A DNA stretch of 64,000 nucleotides from Ancylobacter moscoviensis (GCF_007559435.1 NZ_VMBP01000001.1:1117406-1181405); one strand, 5' to 3'; numbered from the stretch's first letter, positions 1-8,618 are shown. Notes: a model not told the origin generated them from the letters alone. Translations and numbers: made by a program.

Positions 1-739
1 GGCGCAGATGCTGCTCGTTCTCCTTGCGCTCGGTCACGTCCACCGCCGCGCCGGTCAGCCCGACGATGGTGCCGGCGAGGTCGCGCAGCGGCTCCACATG
101 GATGTCGTACCAGCGCTTGCTGCCGTTCTCCTCCATCTCCGTCTCGCCCTTGCGGGCGGCGGCGGCGGCGAAGCAGTCGCGCTTGAGCAGGTTCAGCGGG
201 CGGGCGCGGGCCTCGCCCAGCAGCTCGGTATCGGTCGAGCCCAGCACCTGGTCGACCGGCGCGCCGAACAGCGGCTTGCTGACCGAGGTGTAGCGCAGCG
301 CCCGGTCCTGGGTGAAGATCGCCACGTTGGAGCCGCGCAGCGCCATCTCGTAGCGTTGCAGCGCGGTGGCCAGTTCGAGCGTCAGGCGGCGCTGCTCGCT
401 GGCGACATGGCCGGGCGAGGGCAGGCTCGCCAGCGCCCTGAAATTGGTCCACAGCGCGACGGCGCCGATGGCGTTGAGGGTGGCGATGCCGATACGCACG
501 GCGCTTCGCAGCCACGGCATCCCGCTGCCGTCGAACATGACGAGCAGCGATAGCAGGCCGAACATCAGCACCTGCGCGATGAGCAGCGACGCCAGCAGCC
601 GGGAGCGGCCGGAGAGATTCTGGCGCACGTGCAGCAGGCGCAGCAGTCCCACCGCGATGGCGAAGGAGGAGAGGACCGTTACCCAGCGCGCGGCGTTGTC
701 GAGGTTGTCGAAGGGAAGGAACGGCATCGCGGACGCCAT
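1..739 (-). CDS. Membrane PAS sensor histidine kinase of the general stress locus (3' end outside window)
   Basis: Only the first 246 codons or so are present; the kinase core lies beyond base 1. Reading the minus strand from the ATG at 739 gives about three hydrophobic segments in the first 110 residues, a short linker, then a PAS domain (roughly residues 125-240) ending in the usual DVTERK signature that precedes a kinase core. The gene starts 10 bases downstream of the phyR stop on the same strand, so phyR and this kinase form one operon. In alphaproteobacteria the kinase next to phyR is usually an HWE or HisKA_2 type that phosphorylates PhyR (PhyK-like). That assignment is from context, because the catalytic domains are not in view. 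Confidence 0.8.
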   Translation of the reverse strand, partial: MASAMPFLPFDNLDNAARWVTVLSSFAIAVGLLRLLHVRQNLSGRSRLLASLLIAQVLMFGLLSLLVMFDGSGMPWLRSAVRIGIATLNAIGAVALWTNFRALASLPSPGHVASEQRRLTLELATALQRYEMALRGSNVAIFTQDRALRYTSVSKPLFGAPVDQVLGSTDTELLGEARARPLNLLKRDCFAAAAARKGETEMEENGSKRWYDIHVEPLRDLAGTIVGLTGAAVDVTERKENEQHLR

Positions 740-749
740 CACACGGGGC

Positions 750-1553
750 TCAGGCGGTGGCGCGCTGCTCCCGTGGGCGCGCCCGTCGCTCGAAGAACAG
801 CGCCTGGCTGATCACGGCGGCGACGGTGGAGGGCTGGAAGGGCTTCGCGATGAGGAAGGCCGGCTCCGGCCGCACGCCGGTGAGGAAGCGCTCGGGATAG
901 GCGGTGATGAAGATCACCGGCACCTCGACCTGCGCGATCAGGTCGTTCACCGCGTCGAGGCCGGAGGAGCCGTCGGCGAGCTGGATGTCGGCGAGGATCA
1001 GGCCGGGTGCCTTGCGCCGCGCCAGCTCCACCGCCTCGGTGCGGGTGCGCGCGATGCCGGTCACGCGGTGGCCGAGGCTTTCCACCAGCCCCTCGAGGTC
1101 GAGGGCGATGAAGGGCTCGTCCTCGATGATGAGGACGTCGGTGGCGATCTCTTCCGCCAGTTCGCGGCCGGCATCCTCGACCAGATTGCGCAGGGTCGGC
1201 ACATCGATATCGAGCACGGCGGCGGCATCCTCCTCGTTGAAGCCTTCGAGCGAGACGAGCAGGAAGGCCTGCCGCACGACGGGGGTGATATGGCTCAGGC
1301 GCCGCTCGCCCTGCACCGGGGCGGGCGCCTGTTCGGTCTCCGCGTTGAGCGTCACCGAATCCCACAGCCGGGTGAGAAGGCGGTAGAGCGCGACGCGCGG
1401 ATCGATGTCGGGAGCGAGGGTGCCGGGGTCGGCGATGAGGGTTTCGAGAAGGGCCGTGACATAGGCGTCGCCCGCGGCCTGGCTGCCGCTGAGCGCGCGC
1501 GCATAGCGGCGCAGGAACGGCAGGTGCTGCGCGACCAGTTGAGAAGTGCTCAC
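750..1553 (-). CDS. phyR: PhyR, general stress response regulator (sigma-like domain plus receiver)
   Basis: A 267-residue protein with an N-terminal ECF-sigma-like region (about residues 1-130) and a C-terminal receiver (about 138-255). The receiver has the acidic pair in IIEDEPF, the phospho-acceptor Asp in LILADIQL and the conserved Lys in IAKPF. This architecture defines PhyR. When phosphorylated it binds the anti-sigma factor NepR through the sigma mimic and frees EcfG. The gene is divergent from nepR-ecfG and followed by a membrane sensor kinase on its own strand, the standard arrangement of the locus. An EcfG-type promoter lies upstream on its own strand, which implies positive feedback. 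Start at the ATG at 1553; length is typical. Confidence 0.96.
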   Translation of the reverse strand: MSTSQLVAQHLPFLRRYARALSGSQAAGDAYVTALLETLIADPGTLAPDIDPRVALYRLLTRLWDSVTLNAETEQAPAPVQGERRLSHITPVVRQAFLLVSLEGFNEEDAAAVLDIDVPTLRNLVEDAGRELAEEIATDVLIIEDEPFIALDLEGLVESLGHRVTGIARTRTEAVELARRKAPGLILADIQLADGSSGLDAVNDLIAQVEVPVIFITAYPERFLTGVRPEPAFLIAKPFQPSTVAAVISQALFFERRARPREQRATA

Positions 1554-1591
1554 TCGCGTCTCCCCGATGCTGCAAAGGTGAAGCGCTCGTT

Positions 1592-1616
1592 AACGCGCCA
1601 TGAAGCTTCGGGTTCC
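1592..1616 (-). promoter_or_regulatory. EcfG-type promoter for phyR
   Basis: On the minus strand, GGAAC (1616-1612) is followed after exactly 16 bases by CGTT (1595-1592). This matches the EcfG consensus GGAAC-N16/17-CGTT. The -10 element is about 39 bases upstream of the phyR ATG. Promoter activity is inferred from the sequence match and the target gene. Confidence 0.8.
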
Positions 1617-1654
1617 ACTATGGAATGAAAACCGGGGAATTGCGCTCCGGTTCT

Positions 1655-1679
1655 GGAACCGTCCTGCCGCTGGCCCGTT
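1655..1679 (+). promoter_or_regulatory. EcfG-type promoter for nepR-ecfG
   Basis: GGAAC (1655-1659), a 16-base spacer, then CGTT (1676-1679), about 57 bases upstream of the nepR ATG. It is a perfect match to the EcfG promoter consensus and is back to back with the equivalent promoter for phyR, so the sigma factor would activate its own operon and its activator together. Confidence 0.82.
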
Positions 1680-1735
1680 ATGGATGGGCATGAAGCGACG
1701 GAGCCGTCCTCCCTCTTGACGTATTCGGGGGCTCA

Positions 1736-1990
1736 ATGTCGGGAAAGAAGACTATGAACGACGATCAGTCCGAGGGCCAGCCCGCGAACATGGATACCCT
1801 CATGCCCGAAGCGGGGCGGGGTTCCGGCGGCGCTCTCGGGGGCGATATCCAGGCGAAGATCGGCCAGCACCTGCGCGCCATGTATGACGACGTGGTGCGC
1901 CAGGGCGTGCCGGATCGGTTCATGGATCTGTTGGCGCAGCTGGACCGGCCCAAGGCGGGCACTTCCGACGAGAGCGGAGGCGCGCGGTGA
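1736..1990 (+). CDS. nepR: NepR, anti-sigma factor of EcfG
   Basis: A short protein of 84 residues with the NepR core in its middle: IGxxLRAMYDD followed by GVPDRFMDLL. It sequesters EcfG and is itself captured by phosphorylated PhyR. The N-terminus is poorly conserved. The ATG at 1736 has no clear ribosome binding site, whereas the in-frame ATG at 1754 is preceded by GGAAAGAAG, so the true start may be 1754 (78 residues). Its stop overlaps the GTG of ecfG by four bases (GTGA), indicating translational coupling and stoichiometric production of sigma and anti-sigma factor. Confidence 0.92.
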   Translation: MSGKKTMNDDQSEGQPANMDTLMPEAGRGSGGALGGDIQAKIGQHLRAMYDDVVRQGVPDRFMDLLAQLDRPKAGTSDESGGAR

Positions 1991-2538
1991 GCCAGGTCGA
2001 CCCGGCGCTGCGCGACGAGATCATCGCCGCGATACCCAATCTGCGGGCCTTCGCCATCTCGCTCAGCGGCAGCGTCGATCGCGCCGACGATCTGGTGCAG
2101 GAGACGCTGCTGCGGGCCTTCGCCAATATTGCGAGCTTCCGGCCCGGCACCAACCTGCCGGCCTGGCTGTTCACCATCCTGCGCAACCTGTTCCGCTCGG
2201 AATACCGCAAGCGGCGGCGGGAGGTGCCGGATTCGGACGGCGCCTTCGCCGCCACGCTGACCAGCAATCCCGACCAGACCACGCATCTGGATTTCGAGGA
2301 TTTCCGCGCCGCGCTCGAAAAGCTGCCGCCCGACCAGCGCGAGGCGCTGGTTCTGGTGGGGGCGTCCGGCTTCTCCTATGAGGAGGCCGCCGACATCTGC
2401 CAGTGCGCCGTCGGCACCATCAAGAGCCGCGTCAACCGCGCCCGCAAGCGCCTGGGCGAATTGCTGGCCATCGAGGATGGCGAGGATTTCGGTCCCGACC
2501 GGACCACCCGCGCCGCGCTCGCCGCCGAGCGCGCCTGA
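1987..2538 (+). CDS. ecfG: EcfG, general stress ECF sigma factor
   Basis: A 183-residue ECF sigma factor. Region 2 (about residues 10-80) has the DDLVQETLLRAF motif that contacts core polymerase and the -10 element. Region 4 (about 110-165) has the SYEEAADICQCAVGTIKSRVNRAR helix-turn-helix. The GTG start overlaps the nepR stop (GTGA). Partner of NepR and PhyR, and master sigma factor of the alphaproteobacterial general stress response. It should recognise the GGAAC-N16-CGTT promoters found at three places in this window. A GC-rich hairpin terminator follows. Confidence 0.95.
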   Translation: MSQVDPALRDEIIAAIPNLRAFAISLSGSVDRADDLVQETLLRAFANIASFRPGTNLPAWLFTILRNLFRSEYRKRRREVPDSDGAFAATLTSNPDQTTHLDFEDFRAALEKLPPDQREALVLVGASGFSYEEAADICQCAVGTIKSRVNRARKRLGELLAIEDGEDFGPDRTTRAALAAERA

Positions 2539-2588
2539 GGCCGGCGCGCCTTCCCCCGCCATCCCTCCCGAAACCGGTGTCTGAAAGC

Positions 2589-2623
2589 GGGAACGCCCCC
2601 GGGCGTGCCGGGGGCGTCCCTTT
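2589..2623 (+). terminator. Rho-independent terminator after ecfG
   Basis: A long GC-rich inverted repeat (left arm with ACGCCCCCGG, right arm with CCGGGGGCGT) closed by a small loop and followed by TTT, about 50 bases after the ecfG stop. Confidence 0.7.
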
Positions 2624-2651
2624 GATCGCCGCCATGCGGCGAGGTCCGGGT

Positions 2652-2831
2652 TCAGGGAACCCGGCCGGAGCGGCCGCGCAGCAAGCCGACGACGGCCGAT
2701 ACGACAAACAGGATGATGGCGACCACGAAGATGATCTTGGCGATCTCGATGGCGGTGCCGGCGATGCCGCCGAAACCCAGCACCGCGGCGATCAGCGCGA
2801 TCACGAGGAAGGTGAGCGCCCAGCCGAGCAT
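2652..2831 (-). CDS. DUF1328 small membrane protein
   Basis: A 59-residue protein starting [13 protein letters not shown], with two hydrophobic segments separated by a short glycine-rich turn and a basic C-terminus. This is the DUF1328 (YtjA) family of small inner-membrane proteins, which have no established biochemical function and are often stress-induced in Hyphomicrobiales. The ATG at 2831 has a strong ribosome binding site, GGAGG, at the right distance on the minus strand. It converges on ecfG. A near-consensus EcfG promoter lies about 56 bases upstream. Confidence 0.85.
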   Translation of the reverse strand: MLGWALTFLVIALIAAVLGFGGIAGTAIEIAKIIFVVAIILFVVSAVVGLLRGRSGRVP

Positions 2832-2886
2832 GAATGCCTCCACTGCTACGGTGCGGCGCGCCGGAGCGCGCCCGCGTCGCCGGAAC

Positions 2887-2911
2887 AACCACCGAGCCGG
2901 CAGAGGGTTCC
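2887..2911 (-). promoter_or_regulatory. Possible EcfG-type promoter for the DUF1328 gene
   Basis: On the minus strand, GGAAC (2911-2907), 16 bases, then GGTT (2890-2887). One base in the -10 element differs from the CGTT consensus. Spacing and position relative to the gene fit, so it may place this gene in the general stress regulon. Confidence 0.4.
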
Positions 2912-2941
2912 CGCCCGGCGCGTGGAGACGCCGGCGCGCGG

Positions 2942-3841
2942 CTACATCCGCTCCGACAGCGCCGGCGCGATCGCCCGGGCCTCGGCCAGCAGCGCGGTGA
3001 CGATGGGCGTCATCGGCTCGCGGTCGAGCACCACGAGGCCCATCTGGTGCTCCACCTCCGGCCCCTCGATCGGGATCGAGCGGATGCTGGCGGGAAAGGC
3101 GAACACGTCGGCCAGCGTGTTGGCGACGACGCTGGCCCATTTGCCGGTGCGCACATGCGAGAGCAGCGCGATGGTGGAGTTGGCCTCCAGCATCGGCGTG
3201 ATGCTGTGGCCGGCCTCGGCGAGCTGCTTGTCGACGATGCGGCGGTTCTGCATGTCGGGGGTGAGCAGGCACAGCGGCACCCGCCCGACCTCCTGCCACG
3301 TCACCTTGGCGCGGTTGCCCAGCGGGGCGTCGGCGGAGGTGAGGAAGCGGTAGCCCTCCTTGTAGAGCGGCACCGTCTTCACCCGGCCGAGCGGGTCGTT
3401 GTCGAGATAGGTGACGCCGGCGTCGGCCTCGAGGTTCTCGATGAGCCGCAGCACCTCGTTGGAGCTCGCCGAGATCAGCGTGAAGCGCACGTCGCCGTGC
3501 TTCTCGTGGAAGGGCGTCGTCAGCTCGGAAAGCATCGGCATGGCGGTGGGGATGGCGGCGATGCGCAGATGGCCGCTGAGGCCCTTGCGCATGCCGGCGA
3601 TCTCCTGGCGCATGGCGCGCACGTCGCCGATCACCCGGCGCGCCCATTGCAGCGCCCGCTCGCCCTCCGGCGTGAAGCCGATGAAGCGCGAGCCGCGCTC
3701 GACGAGGCGCACGCCGAGCTGCTCCTCGAGCTGCTTCAGGCCGGCGGAAAGGGTGGGCTGGGTGACGCCGCAGGCTTCCGCCGCGCGGCCGAAATGACGC
3801 TCCTTGGCGAGCGCGAGCAGAAGTTCGAAACGGTCGATCAC
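2942..3841 (-). CDS. LysR-family transcriptional regulator
   Basis: A 299-residue LysR protein. The N-terminal winged helix-turn-helix (residues about 1-60) contains [28 protein letters not shown], and the rest is the two-lobed effector domain. As recalled, the sequence resembles the LysR regulators encoded next to NAD-dependent formate dehydrogenase operons in alphaproteobacteria, but no such operon is in this window, so the target and effector remain unknown. Its ATG at 3841 lies 26 bases from a perfect palindrome at 3867-3883 that could be its autoregulatory site. It is not OxyR: the OxyR redox cysteines are absent. Confidence 0.85.
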   Translation of the reverse strand: MIDRFELLLALAKERHFGRAAEACGVTQPTLSAGLKQLEEQLGVRLVERGSRFIGFTPEGERALQWARRVIGDVRAMRQEIAGMRKGLSGHLRIAAIPTAMPMLSELTTPFHEKHGDVRFTLISASSNEVLRLIENLEADAGVTYLDNDPLGRVKTVPLYKEGYRFLTSADAPLGNRAKVTWQEVGRVPLCLLTPDMQNRRIVDKQLAEAGHSITPMLEANSTIALLSHVRTGKWASVVANTLADVFAFPASIRSIPIEGPEVEHQMGLVVLDREPMTPIVTALLAEARAIAPALSERM

Positions 3842-3866
3842 GCGGGACGCTTCCTGATGCGAGCAC

Positions 3867-3883
3867 GATAGAAAGATTCTATC
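3867..3883. promoter_or_regulatory. Palindromic operator candidate upstream of the LysR gene
   Basis: GATAGAA-AGA-TTCTATC is a perfect 7-3-7 inverted repeat, with a further CTATC-like half-site just beyond it (3887-3891). It sits between the divergently facing end of rmuC and the LysR gene start, where LysR proteins usually bind to control themselves. Binding is inferred. Confidence 0.45.
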
Positions 3884-3937
3884 AGACTATCAGAGCGCGC
3901 CGCGCCTGCGAATTGGAGCGATGAAAATCAGCCGGCG

Positions 3938-5134
3938 CTATTCCGCCGCGCCGCGCAGGCCGAGCAGGGGCAGCGTGTCCGGCAGATCTGGCTCGCCGGC
4001 CGGTATCGCCTCGCCCTCGAATTCGAGCTGCTCGATGCGTGCCCCGCGCTTGGCGATCTTGTCGGCGGAGGTCAGCGCCTGCGCCACGTCCTCGTTCACC
4101 TGCCCGAAATGCTTCTGCAGGTTGCCGACCCGGTCGCGCAGCCGCACGACATCGGCGACCAGCCTGCCGCATTCGGCGCGGATGAGGTCCGCCTGCTCGC
4201 GCATGCGCGCATCCTTGCAGATCGCCTGCACCACCTGCACGGCGAGCATCAGCAGCGAGGGCGAGACGATCACCACGCGGGCGCGGAACGCCTGCTGGAT
4301 CACCTCGTCGAAATGCTCGTGCAACTCGGCATAGACCGATTCCGACGGCACGAACATCAACGCGATGTCCTGCGTCTCGCCGCTGACGAGATAGCGCTCG
4401 GCGATGTCCTTCACATGCTTGCCGACATCGCCCTTCAGCCGCGTCTGGGCCTGCCGGCGGGCCTCCTCCGTCTGCGCCTCGCGGAAGGCGGTCACCGCTT
4501 CCAGCGGGAACTTCGAATCGACGAGCAGCGGGCGCTTGTCGCCGGGCAGGAAGATCGCGCAGTCGGCGCGCCGCCCGTTGGCCAGCGTGTGCTGGAAGGC
4601 GAAGCTGTCGCGCGGCAGGCCGTCGGCGATGATCGCCTGCAGCCGTCCCTCGCCGAAGGCGCCGCGCGCCTGCTTGTTGGAGAGCGTCTCGCGCAGGCTC
4701 ATCACCTGCCCGGACAGTTCCCCGAGCGAGAGCCGCGCCTGATCGACCAGCGCGAGGCGCTCGTTCAGCTTGGCGAGGTTCTCATGCGTCGCCTCGGCCG
4801 AGCGCGCCAGGCTCTCGCCCATGCGGTGGGTGGTGGCGTCGAGCCGTTCGGCGACGGCGCGGGCCAGCTCGCCCTGCCGCTGGGCCAGCACCTCGGCCAT
4901 GGACTGCACGCGGCCGATGGTTTCCGCCTGCGTCCGGGCGAGCGCGGTGAGCTGTTCCTCCAGCTCGTCGGCGCGGCGGGCCTGCTCGTCGGCCTCGGCG
5001 GCGTTCTGCCGGGCGCTGCGCGAGACCGCGCGCAGCACGGCGACGAGCAGCAGGAAACCGAGCACCCCCGCGCCGGCGAGCACCTGCGCCAGCGTCACCG
5101 GGTGCGTGCCGAGGACGAACAGAACCTGATCCAT
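3938..5134 (-). CDS. rmuC: RmuC-family DNA recombination protein
   Basis: A 398-residue protein with an N-terminal membrane segment (about residues 13-35), a long coiled-coil rich in Ala, Glu and Arg (about 40-150) and the conserved RmuC nuclease-like domain (about 155-360) including [11 protein letters not shown] and [11 protein letters not shown]. RmuC proteins limit recombination at inverted repeats and are predicted PD-(D/E)XK-type nucleases; the DSK element fits such an active site. The gene is divergent from def. Confidence 0.9.
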   Translation of the reverse strand: MDQVLFVLGTHPVTLAQVLAGAGVLGFLLLVAVLRAVSRSARQNAAEADEQARRADELEEQLTALARTQAETIGRVQSMAEVLAQRQGELARAVAERLDATTHRMGESLARSAEATHENLAKLNERLALVDQARLSLGELSGQVMSLRETLSNKQARGAFGEGRLQAIIADGLPRDSFAFQHTLANGRRADCAIFLPGDKRPLLVDSKFPLEAVTAFREAQTEEARRQAQTRLKGDVGKHVKDIAERYLVSGETQDIALMFVPSESVYAELHEHFDEVIQQAFRARVVIVSPSLLMLAVQVVQAICKDARMREQADLIRAECGRLVADVVRLRDRVGNLQKHFGQVNEDVAQALTSADKIAKRGARIEQLEFEGEAIPAGEPDLPDTLPLLGLRGAAE

Positions 5135-5244
5135 CGCGCCCTTCTAGCAGATTCGGCCGGCCGCGCGAACGGAGAGTGAACATCGGCGCGTCCCGCCGCA
5201 GCCCCTCCGTTGACCGCGGGCGGACCAGCGCTTATCTGAACGGC

Positions 5245-5799
5245 ATGTCGATACGCCCTCTCGTTATCCTTCCCGATTCCCGCCTGCGGCTGATTTCCGA
5301 TCCCGTGGTGCGGGTCGATGCGCGCGTGCGCGCCATCGTCGAGGACATGTTCGAGACCATGTATGACGCGCCGGGCGTCGGCCTGGCCGCGATCCAGGTC
5401 GGCGTGCCCGAGCGCATCGTCACCATCGATGTCGGCCCGCGCGAGGCCGAGGACCGGGAGGAGGGCGACGAGCGCGAGGTCGAGAAGCGTCCGCTGGCGC
5501 TGATCAACCCGGAGGTCGTCTCCGCCTCGGAGGAGCTTTCGGTCTACGCGGAAGGCTGCCTGTCGATCCCGGAATATTATGCGGACGTGGAGCGTCCCGC
5601 CCGCGTGCGGGTGCGCTACATGGACCTCAACGGCGAGACGCAGGAGATCGACGCCGACGGGCTGCTCGCCACCTGCGTGCAGCACGAGATCGACCATCTC
5701 AACGGCGTGCTGTTCATCGACCACATCTCCAAGCTCAAGCGCGACCGGGTGATGACCAAGTTCACCAAGCTCGCCAAGAAGGAGCGCGACGGGGTCTGA
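5245..5799 (+). CDS. def: Peptide deformylase
   Basis: Removes the N-formyl group from nascent proteins. All three family motifs are present: [10 protein letters not shown] (residues 44-53), EGCLSIPE (103-110, metal ligand Cys105) and QHEIDH (146-151, metal ligands His147 and His151, catalytic Glu148). An in-frame GTG exists at 5176, but the extra 23 residues are not family-like. The ATG at 5245 gives the normal [14 protein letters not shown] start and 184 residues. It is followed 43 bases later by fmt, the enzyme that adds the formyl group to initiator tRNA, the usual pairing. Confidence 0.96.
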   Translation: MSIRPLVILPDSRLRLISDPVVRVDARVRAIVEDMFETMYDAPGVGLAAIQVGVPERIVTIDVGPREAEDREEGDEREVEKRPLALINPEVVSASEELSVYAEGCLSIPEYYADVERPARVRVRYMDLNGETQEIDADGLLATCVQHEIDHLNGVLFIDHISKLKRDRVMTKFTKLAKKERDGV

Positions 5800-5842
5800 T
5801 CCCGCCGCCGGCCGCCTCCTTCCGCACCGACCGGGAGTCCTC

Positions 5843-6760
5843 ATGCGCATCGTCTTCATGGGCACGCCCGATTTCGCGGTGCCGACGCTGGTCGAGATCG
5901 TCGGCAGCGGCCACGAAGTGGTCGCCGCCTATACGCGCGCTCCCGCGCAGGCGGGCCGGCGCGGGCTGGAGCTGGTGCCCTCGCCGGTGCACCGCGCGGC
6001 CGAACGGCTCGGCATTCCCGTTTTCACCCCCGCGACGCTGAAGGGCGAGGAGGCGGTCGACGCCTTCGCCGCGCTTGAGGCGGATGCCGCCGTGGTGGTG
6101 GCCTATGGGCGCATCCTGCCGCAGGCCATCCTCGATCTGCCGAAGCTCGGCTGCCTCAATTTGCACGCCTCGCTGCTGCCGCGCTGGCGCGGCGCCGCGC
6201 CGATCCAGCGCGCCATCATGGCCGGCGACGCGGAGACCGGCGTCGCGGTGATGAAGATGGAGGCCGGGCTCGACACCGGCCCGGTCGGCCTCGTCGAGCG
6301 CGTGCCCATCGGCGCGGACATGACCGCCGGCGAGCTGCACGACCGGCTGATGGTGGTGGGCGGGGATCTGATGGCGCGGGCGCTCGCGGCGCTGGAGCGC
6401 GGCGGCCTGTCCTTCACCCCGCAGCCGCAGGCGGGCGTCACCTACGCCGCCAAGATCGAGAAGGGCGAGACCCGCATCGACTGGGCGCAGCCGGCGAAGG
6501 CGGTGCACGACCATATTCGCGGCCTCTCGCCGTTCCCCGGCGCGTGGTTCGAACTCGCCGGCACCCGCGTGAAGGTGCTGCGCTCGACGCGGGCGGAGGG
6601 CGCCGGCCGGCCGGGCGAATTGCTGGACGACCGGCTCACCGTCGCCTGCGCGTCGGGCGCGGTGCGGCTGGTGGAGGTGCAGAAGGCGGGCAGCCGGGCG
6701 ATGGCGGCGCCGGATTTCCTGCGCGGCAGCGATCTCGAAAAGGGCACGGTGCTGGAATGA
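5843..6760 (+). CDS. fmt: Methionyl-tRNA formyltransferase
   Basis: Formylates Met-tRNAfMet using 10-formyl-tetrahydrofolate. It begins [16 protein letters not shown], the family signature. The catalytic region contains the Asn, His and HASLLP elements (about residues 107-117) followed by RWRGAAPIQ, and the C-terminal OB-fold tRNA-binding domain begins near residue 205. At 305 residues it is of normal length. The preceding AGGGAGTCC acts as ribosome binding site. Its stop overlaps the start of the next gene by four bases (ATGA). Confidence 0.97.
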   Translation: MRIVFMGTPDFAVPTLVEIVGSGHEVVAAYTRAPAQAGRRGLELVPSPVHRAAERLGIPVFTPATLKGEEAVDAFAALEADAAVVVAYGRILPQAILDLPKLGCLNLHASLLPRWRGAAPIQRAIMAGDAETGVAVMKMEAGLDTGPVGLVERVPIGADMTAGELHDRLMVVGGDLMARALAALERGGLSFTPQPQAGVTYAAKIEKGETRIDWAQPAKAVHDHIRGLSPFPGAWFELAGTRVKVLRSTRAEGAGRPGELLDDRLTVACASGAVRLVEVQKAGSRAMAAPDFLRGSDLEKGTVLE

Positions 6761-7221
6761 ACGCGACGCCGACGAGCACCATCCGCGCCCTGGCGCCGGC
6801 GGACCACGCGCTCTGGCTGCCGCTCTGGCAGGCCTATCTCGCCTTCTACGAGGCGGAACTGCCGGACGCGGTGAGCGAGACCACCTGGCGGCGCCTGATC
6901 GACCCCGCCGAGCCGGTGCACGGCGCCCTCGCCCTCGACGCGCAGGGGCGGGCGGTGGGGCTGGCCCACTGGCTCTTCCACCGCTCGACCTGGGCGGTCG
7001 GCGACGTGTGCTACCTCAACGACCTGTTCGTCGATGCCAGCCAGCGCGGCCAGGGCCTCGGCCGCCGGCTGATCGAGCACGTCCACGCGGCCGCCGCCGC
7101 GCAGGGGGCGCCCAAGGTCTACTGGCTGACCCACGAGACCAACGCCACCGCGCAGCGTCTCTACAACGCCGTCGCCGAGCGCACCGGCTTCATCCAGTAC
7201 CGCAAGCCGACCGGCCGCTGA
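6757..7221 (+). CDS. GNAT-family N-acetyltransferase
   Basis: A 154-residue single-domain acetyltransferase. The acetyl-CoA binding motif A is visible as [22 protein letters not shown] (about residues 86-107), and the C-terminal motif B has the [11 protein letters not shown] helix. The substrate is not predictable. The ATG at 6757 overlaps the fmt stop (ATGA), so it is co-translated with def-fmt, but there is no evidence for a functional tie to translation. Confidence 0.88.
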   Translation: MNATPTSTIRALAPADHALWLPLWQAYLAFYEAELPDAVSETTWRRLIDPAEPVHGALALDAQGRAVGLAHWLFHRSTWAVGDVCYLNDLFVDASQRGQGLGRRLIEHVHAAAAAQGAPKVYWLTHETNATAQRLYNAVAERTGFIQYRKPTGR

Positions 7222-7307
7222 GGCGCCGGAAGCGAGGGCCTCGCGAAGGAAGCGGGGCCTCGGGGCGAAGCCGGGGAAGAGGCGAAGGCCCTGTCCCCCC
7301 TCGCGCC

Positions 7308-7388
7308 GTCATGGCCGGGCTTGACCCGGCCATCCACGTCTTTCCCGTCACCGACGTCATGAATCCCCGGGCCAAGCCCGGGGATGAC
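7308..7388. repeat. Dispersed GC-rich double palindrome (copy 1)
   Basis: Two hairpins: ATGGCCGGGC-TTG-ACCCGGCCAT (7311-7333) and CCCCGGG-CCAAG-CCCGGGG (7365-7383). They lie between the acetyltransferase and the peroxiredoxin, which are convergent. The same unit recurs near 18.8, 19.0, 22.4, 30.9 and 62.9 kb. Likely a REP-like element; it may also act as a bidirectional terminator. Confidence 0.8.
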
Positions 7389-7432
7389 ACTGTCATGCGG
7401 GAGTGCGCCGCCGGGCTTCTGGAGCCTGCCGC

Positions 7433-8068
7433 TCACTTCCCCGGCTGGGCGACGATGCGCAGATAGGGCTTCAGCGTCTTCCAGCCCTGCGGGAACTTCT
7501 CCTTCGCGGCCTCGTCGCTGACCGAGGGGACGATGATCACGTCGTCGCCGTCCTTCCAGTTCGCCGGCGTGGCGACGGCGTGCGTGGCGGTGAGCTGGAG
7601 CGAGTCGATCACCCGCAGGATCTCGTCGAAATTGCGCCCGGCGCTCGCGGGATAGGTGAGGGAGAGCTTCAGCTTCTTGTCCGGCCCGACGACGAACACC
7701 GAGCGCACCGTCAGCGTGTCGGAGGCGTTGGGGTGGATCATGTCGTAGAGGTCGGAGACCTTGCGCTCGGGGTCGGCGATGAGCGGGAAGTTCGGCGCGT
7801 AGCCCTGCGTCTCGGCGATGTCGTCCGACCATTTGGCATGCGCGTCGAGCGGGTCGACGGACAGGCCGATCACCTTCACGTTGCGGCGGTCGAACTCCGG
7901 CTTCAGCCGCGCGACCTGCCCCAGCTCGGTGGTGCAGACCGGCGTGAAGTTCTTCGGGTGGGAGAACAGCACGCCCCATGAATCCCCCAGCCACTCATGG
8001 AAGCGGATGGGGCCTTCGGTGGTCTCGGCGTCGAAATCGGGGACGACATCCCCAAGGCGGATGGTCAT
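7433..8068 (-). CDS. Peroxiredoxin of the 1-Cys (Prx6) type
   Basis: Reduces hydrogen peroxide and organic peroxides in the cytosol. The 211-residue chain has the thioredoxin-fold start, the peroxidatic Cys45 in NFTPVCTTELG, and the long C-terminal dimerisation region ending in GWKTLKPYLR typical of the Prx6 subfamily. No resolving cysteine is seen, consistent with a 1-Cys mechanism. It is transcribed away from the lipoprotein gene at 8285. The shared upstream region is unusually AT-rich near 8090-8120. Confidence 0.93.
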   Translation of the reverse strand: MTIRLGDVVPDFDAETTEGPIRFHEWLGDSWGVLFSHPKNFTPVCTTELGQVARLKPEFDRRNVKVIGLSVDPLDAHAKWSDDIAETQGYAPNFPLIADPERKVSDLYDMIHPNASDTLTVRSVFVVGPDKKLKLSLTYPASAGRNFDEILRVIDSLQLTATHAVATPANWKDGDDVIIVPSVSDEAAKEKFPQGWKTLKPYLRIVAQPGK

Positions 8069-8163
8069 GGCAGTCTCCAGACGGAATAAAACTCTACTGT
8101 TTTTGTATTATACTTCGCGCTAGCGCGATAGGAAGCGCAATTCCACGCATGTGCGGTAATATC

Positions 8164-8188
8164 GGAACCGGAGGCGGCCGGCGACGTT
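8164..8188 (+). promoter_or_regulatory. EcfG-type promoter for the small lipoprotein gene
   Basis: GGAAC (8164-8168), a 16-base spacer, then CGTT (8185-8188), about 97 bases upstream of the ATG at 8285. It has the same exact spacing as the two promoters at the phyR-nepR locus. Activity is inferred. Confidence 0.7.
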
Positions 8189-8284
8189 TACGCTGTCGGA
8201 CGCCATTGCGCCGGTCGGGCCCCTCCCGCCGGCGTGCCCACGGGTCGCGGGGGCGGGTGCCGCGACAGATCTGGAGAGGAAGTC

Positions 8285-8542
8285 ATGCGTAAGATCGTTG
8301 CCATTTCCGTCGTCGCGCTCAGCCTCGCGGCCTGCACCACCACGCAGCAGCGTACGGCCGGCGGCGCGCTCATCGGCGGCGGCACGGGCGCGGTCATCGG
8401 CGGCATCGCCGGCGGCGGCCGGGGAGCGGCGATCGGTGCGGCGGTCGGCGCCGGCACGGGCGCGGTGATCGGCGCGGCGACCTCGCCGGGCGACTGCTAC
8501 GCCCGCGACTATTACGGCCGCATGGTGCCGGTGCGCTGCTGA
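8285..8542 (+). CDS. Small glycine-zipper lipoprotein, probable stress protein
   Basis: An 85-residue protein with a lipoprotein signal peptide ending in the lipobox LAAC (Cys17), then a long glycine-zipper stretch of repeated GGxxGAxIG units (about residues 26-65) and a short C-terminal tail with two cysteines. Glycine-zipper proteins of this size insert into or associate with the outer membrane. Ribosome binding site GAGAGGAAG precedes the ATG. The EcfG-type promoter upstream makes it a likely member of the general stress regulon. No precise function is known. Confidence 0.85.
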   Translation: MRKIVAISVVALSLAACTTTQQRTAGGALIGGGTGAVIGGIAGGGRGAAIGAAVGAGTGAVIGAATSPGDCYARDYYGRMVPVRC

Positions 8543-8618
8543 CGCGCCGGAGAACGGGAACGGGCGGCCCCGTCGTGGGCCGTCCGCGCATCATCCGGGG
8601 CTGGCGGCTCCACAGGCG

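Noticed and set aside
8..1628. Long + strand open frames across the kinase and phyR region
   Set aside because: They are shadows of the minus-strand sensor kinase and phyR, which have clear domain motifs. The + strand translations are Arg/Ala/Gly-rich with no recognisable family.
2942..3841. LysR gene as oxyR
   Set aside because: The helix-turn-helix is similar, but the conserved OxyR redox cysteines are missing, as are neighbouring catalase or alkyl hydroperoxide reductase genes.
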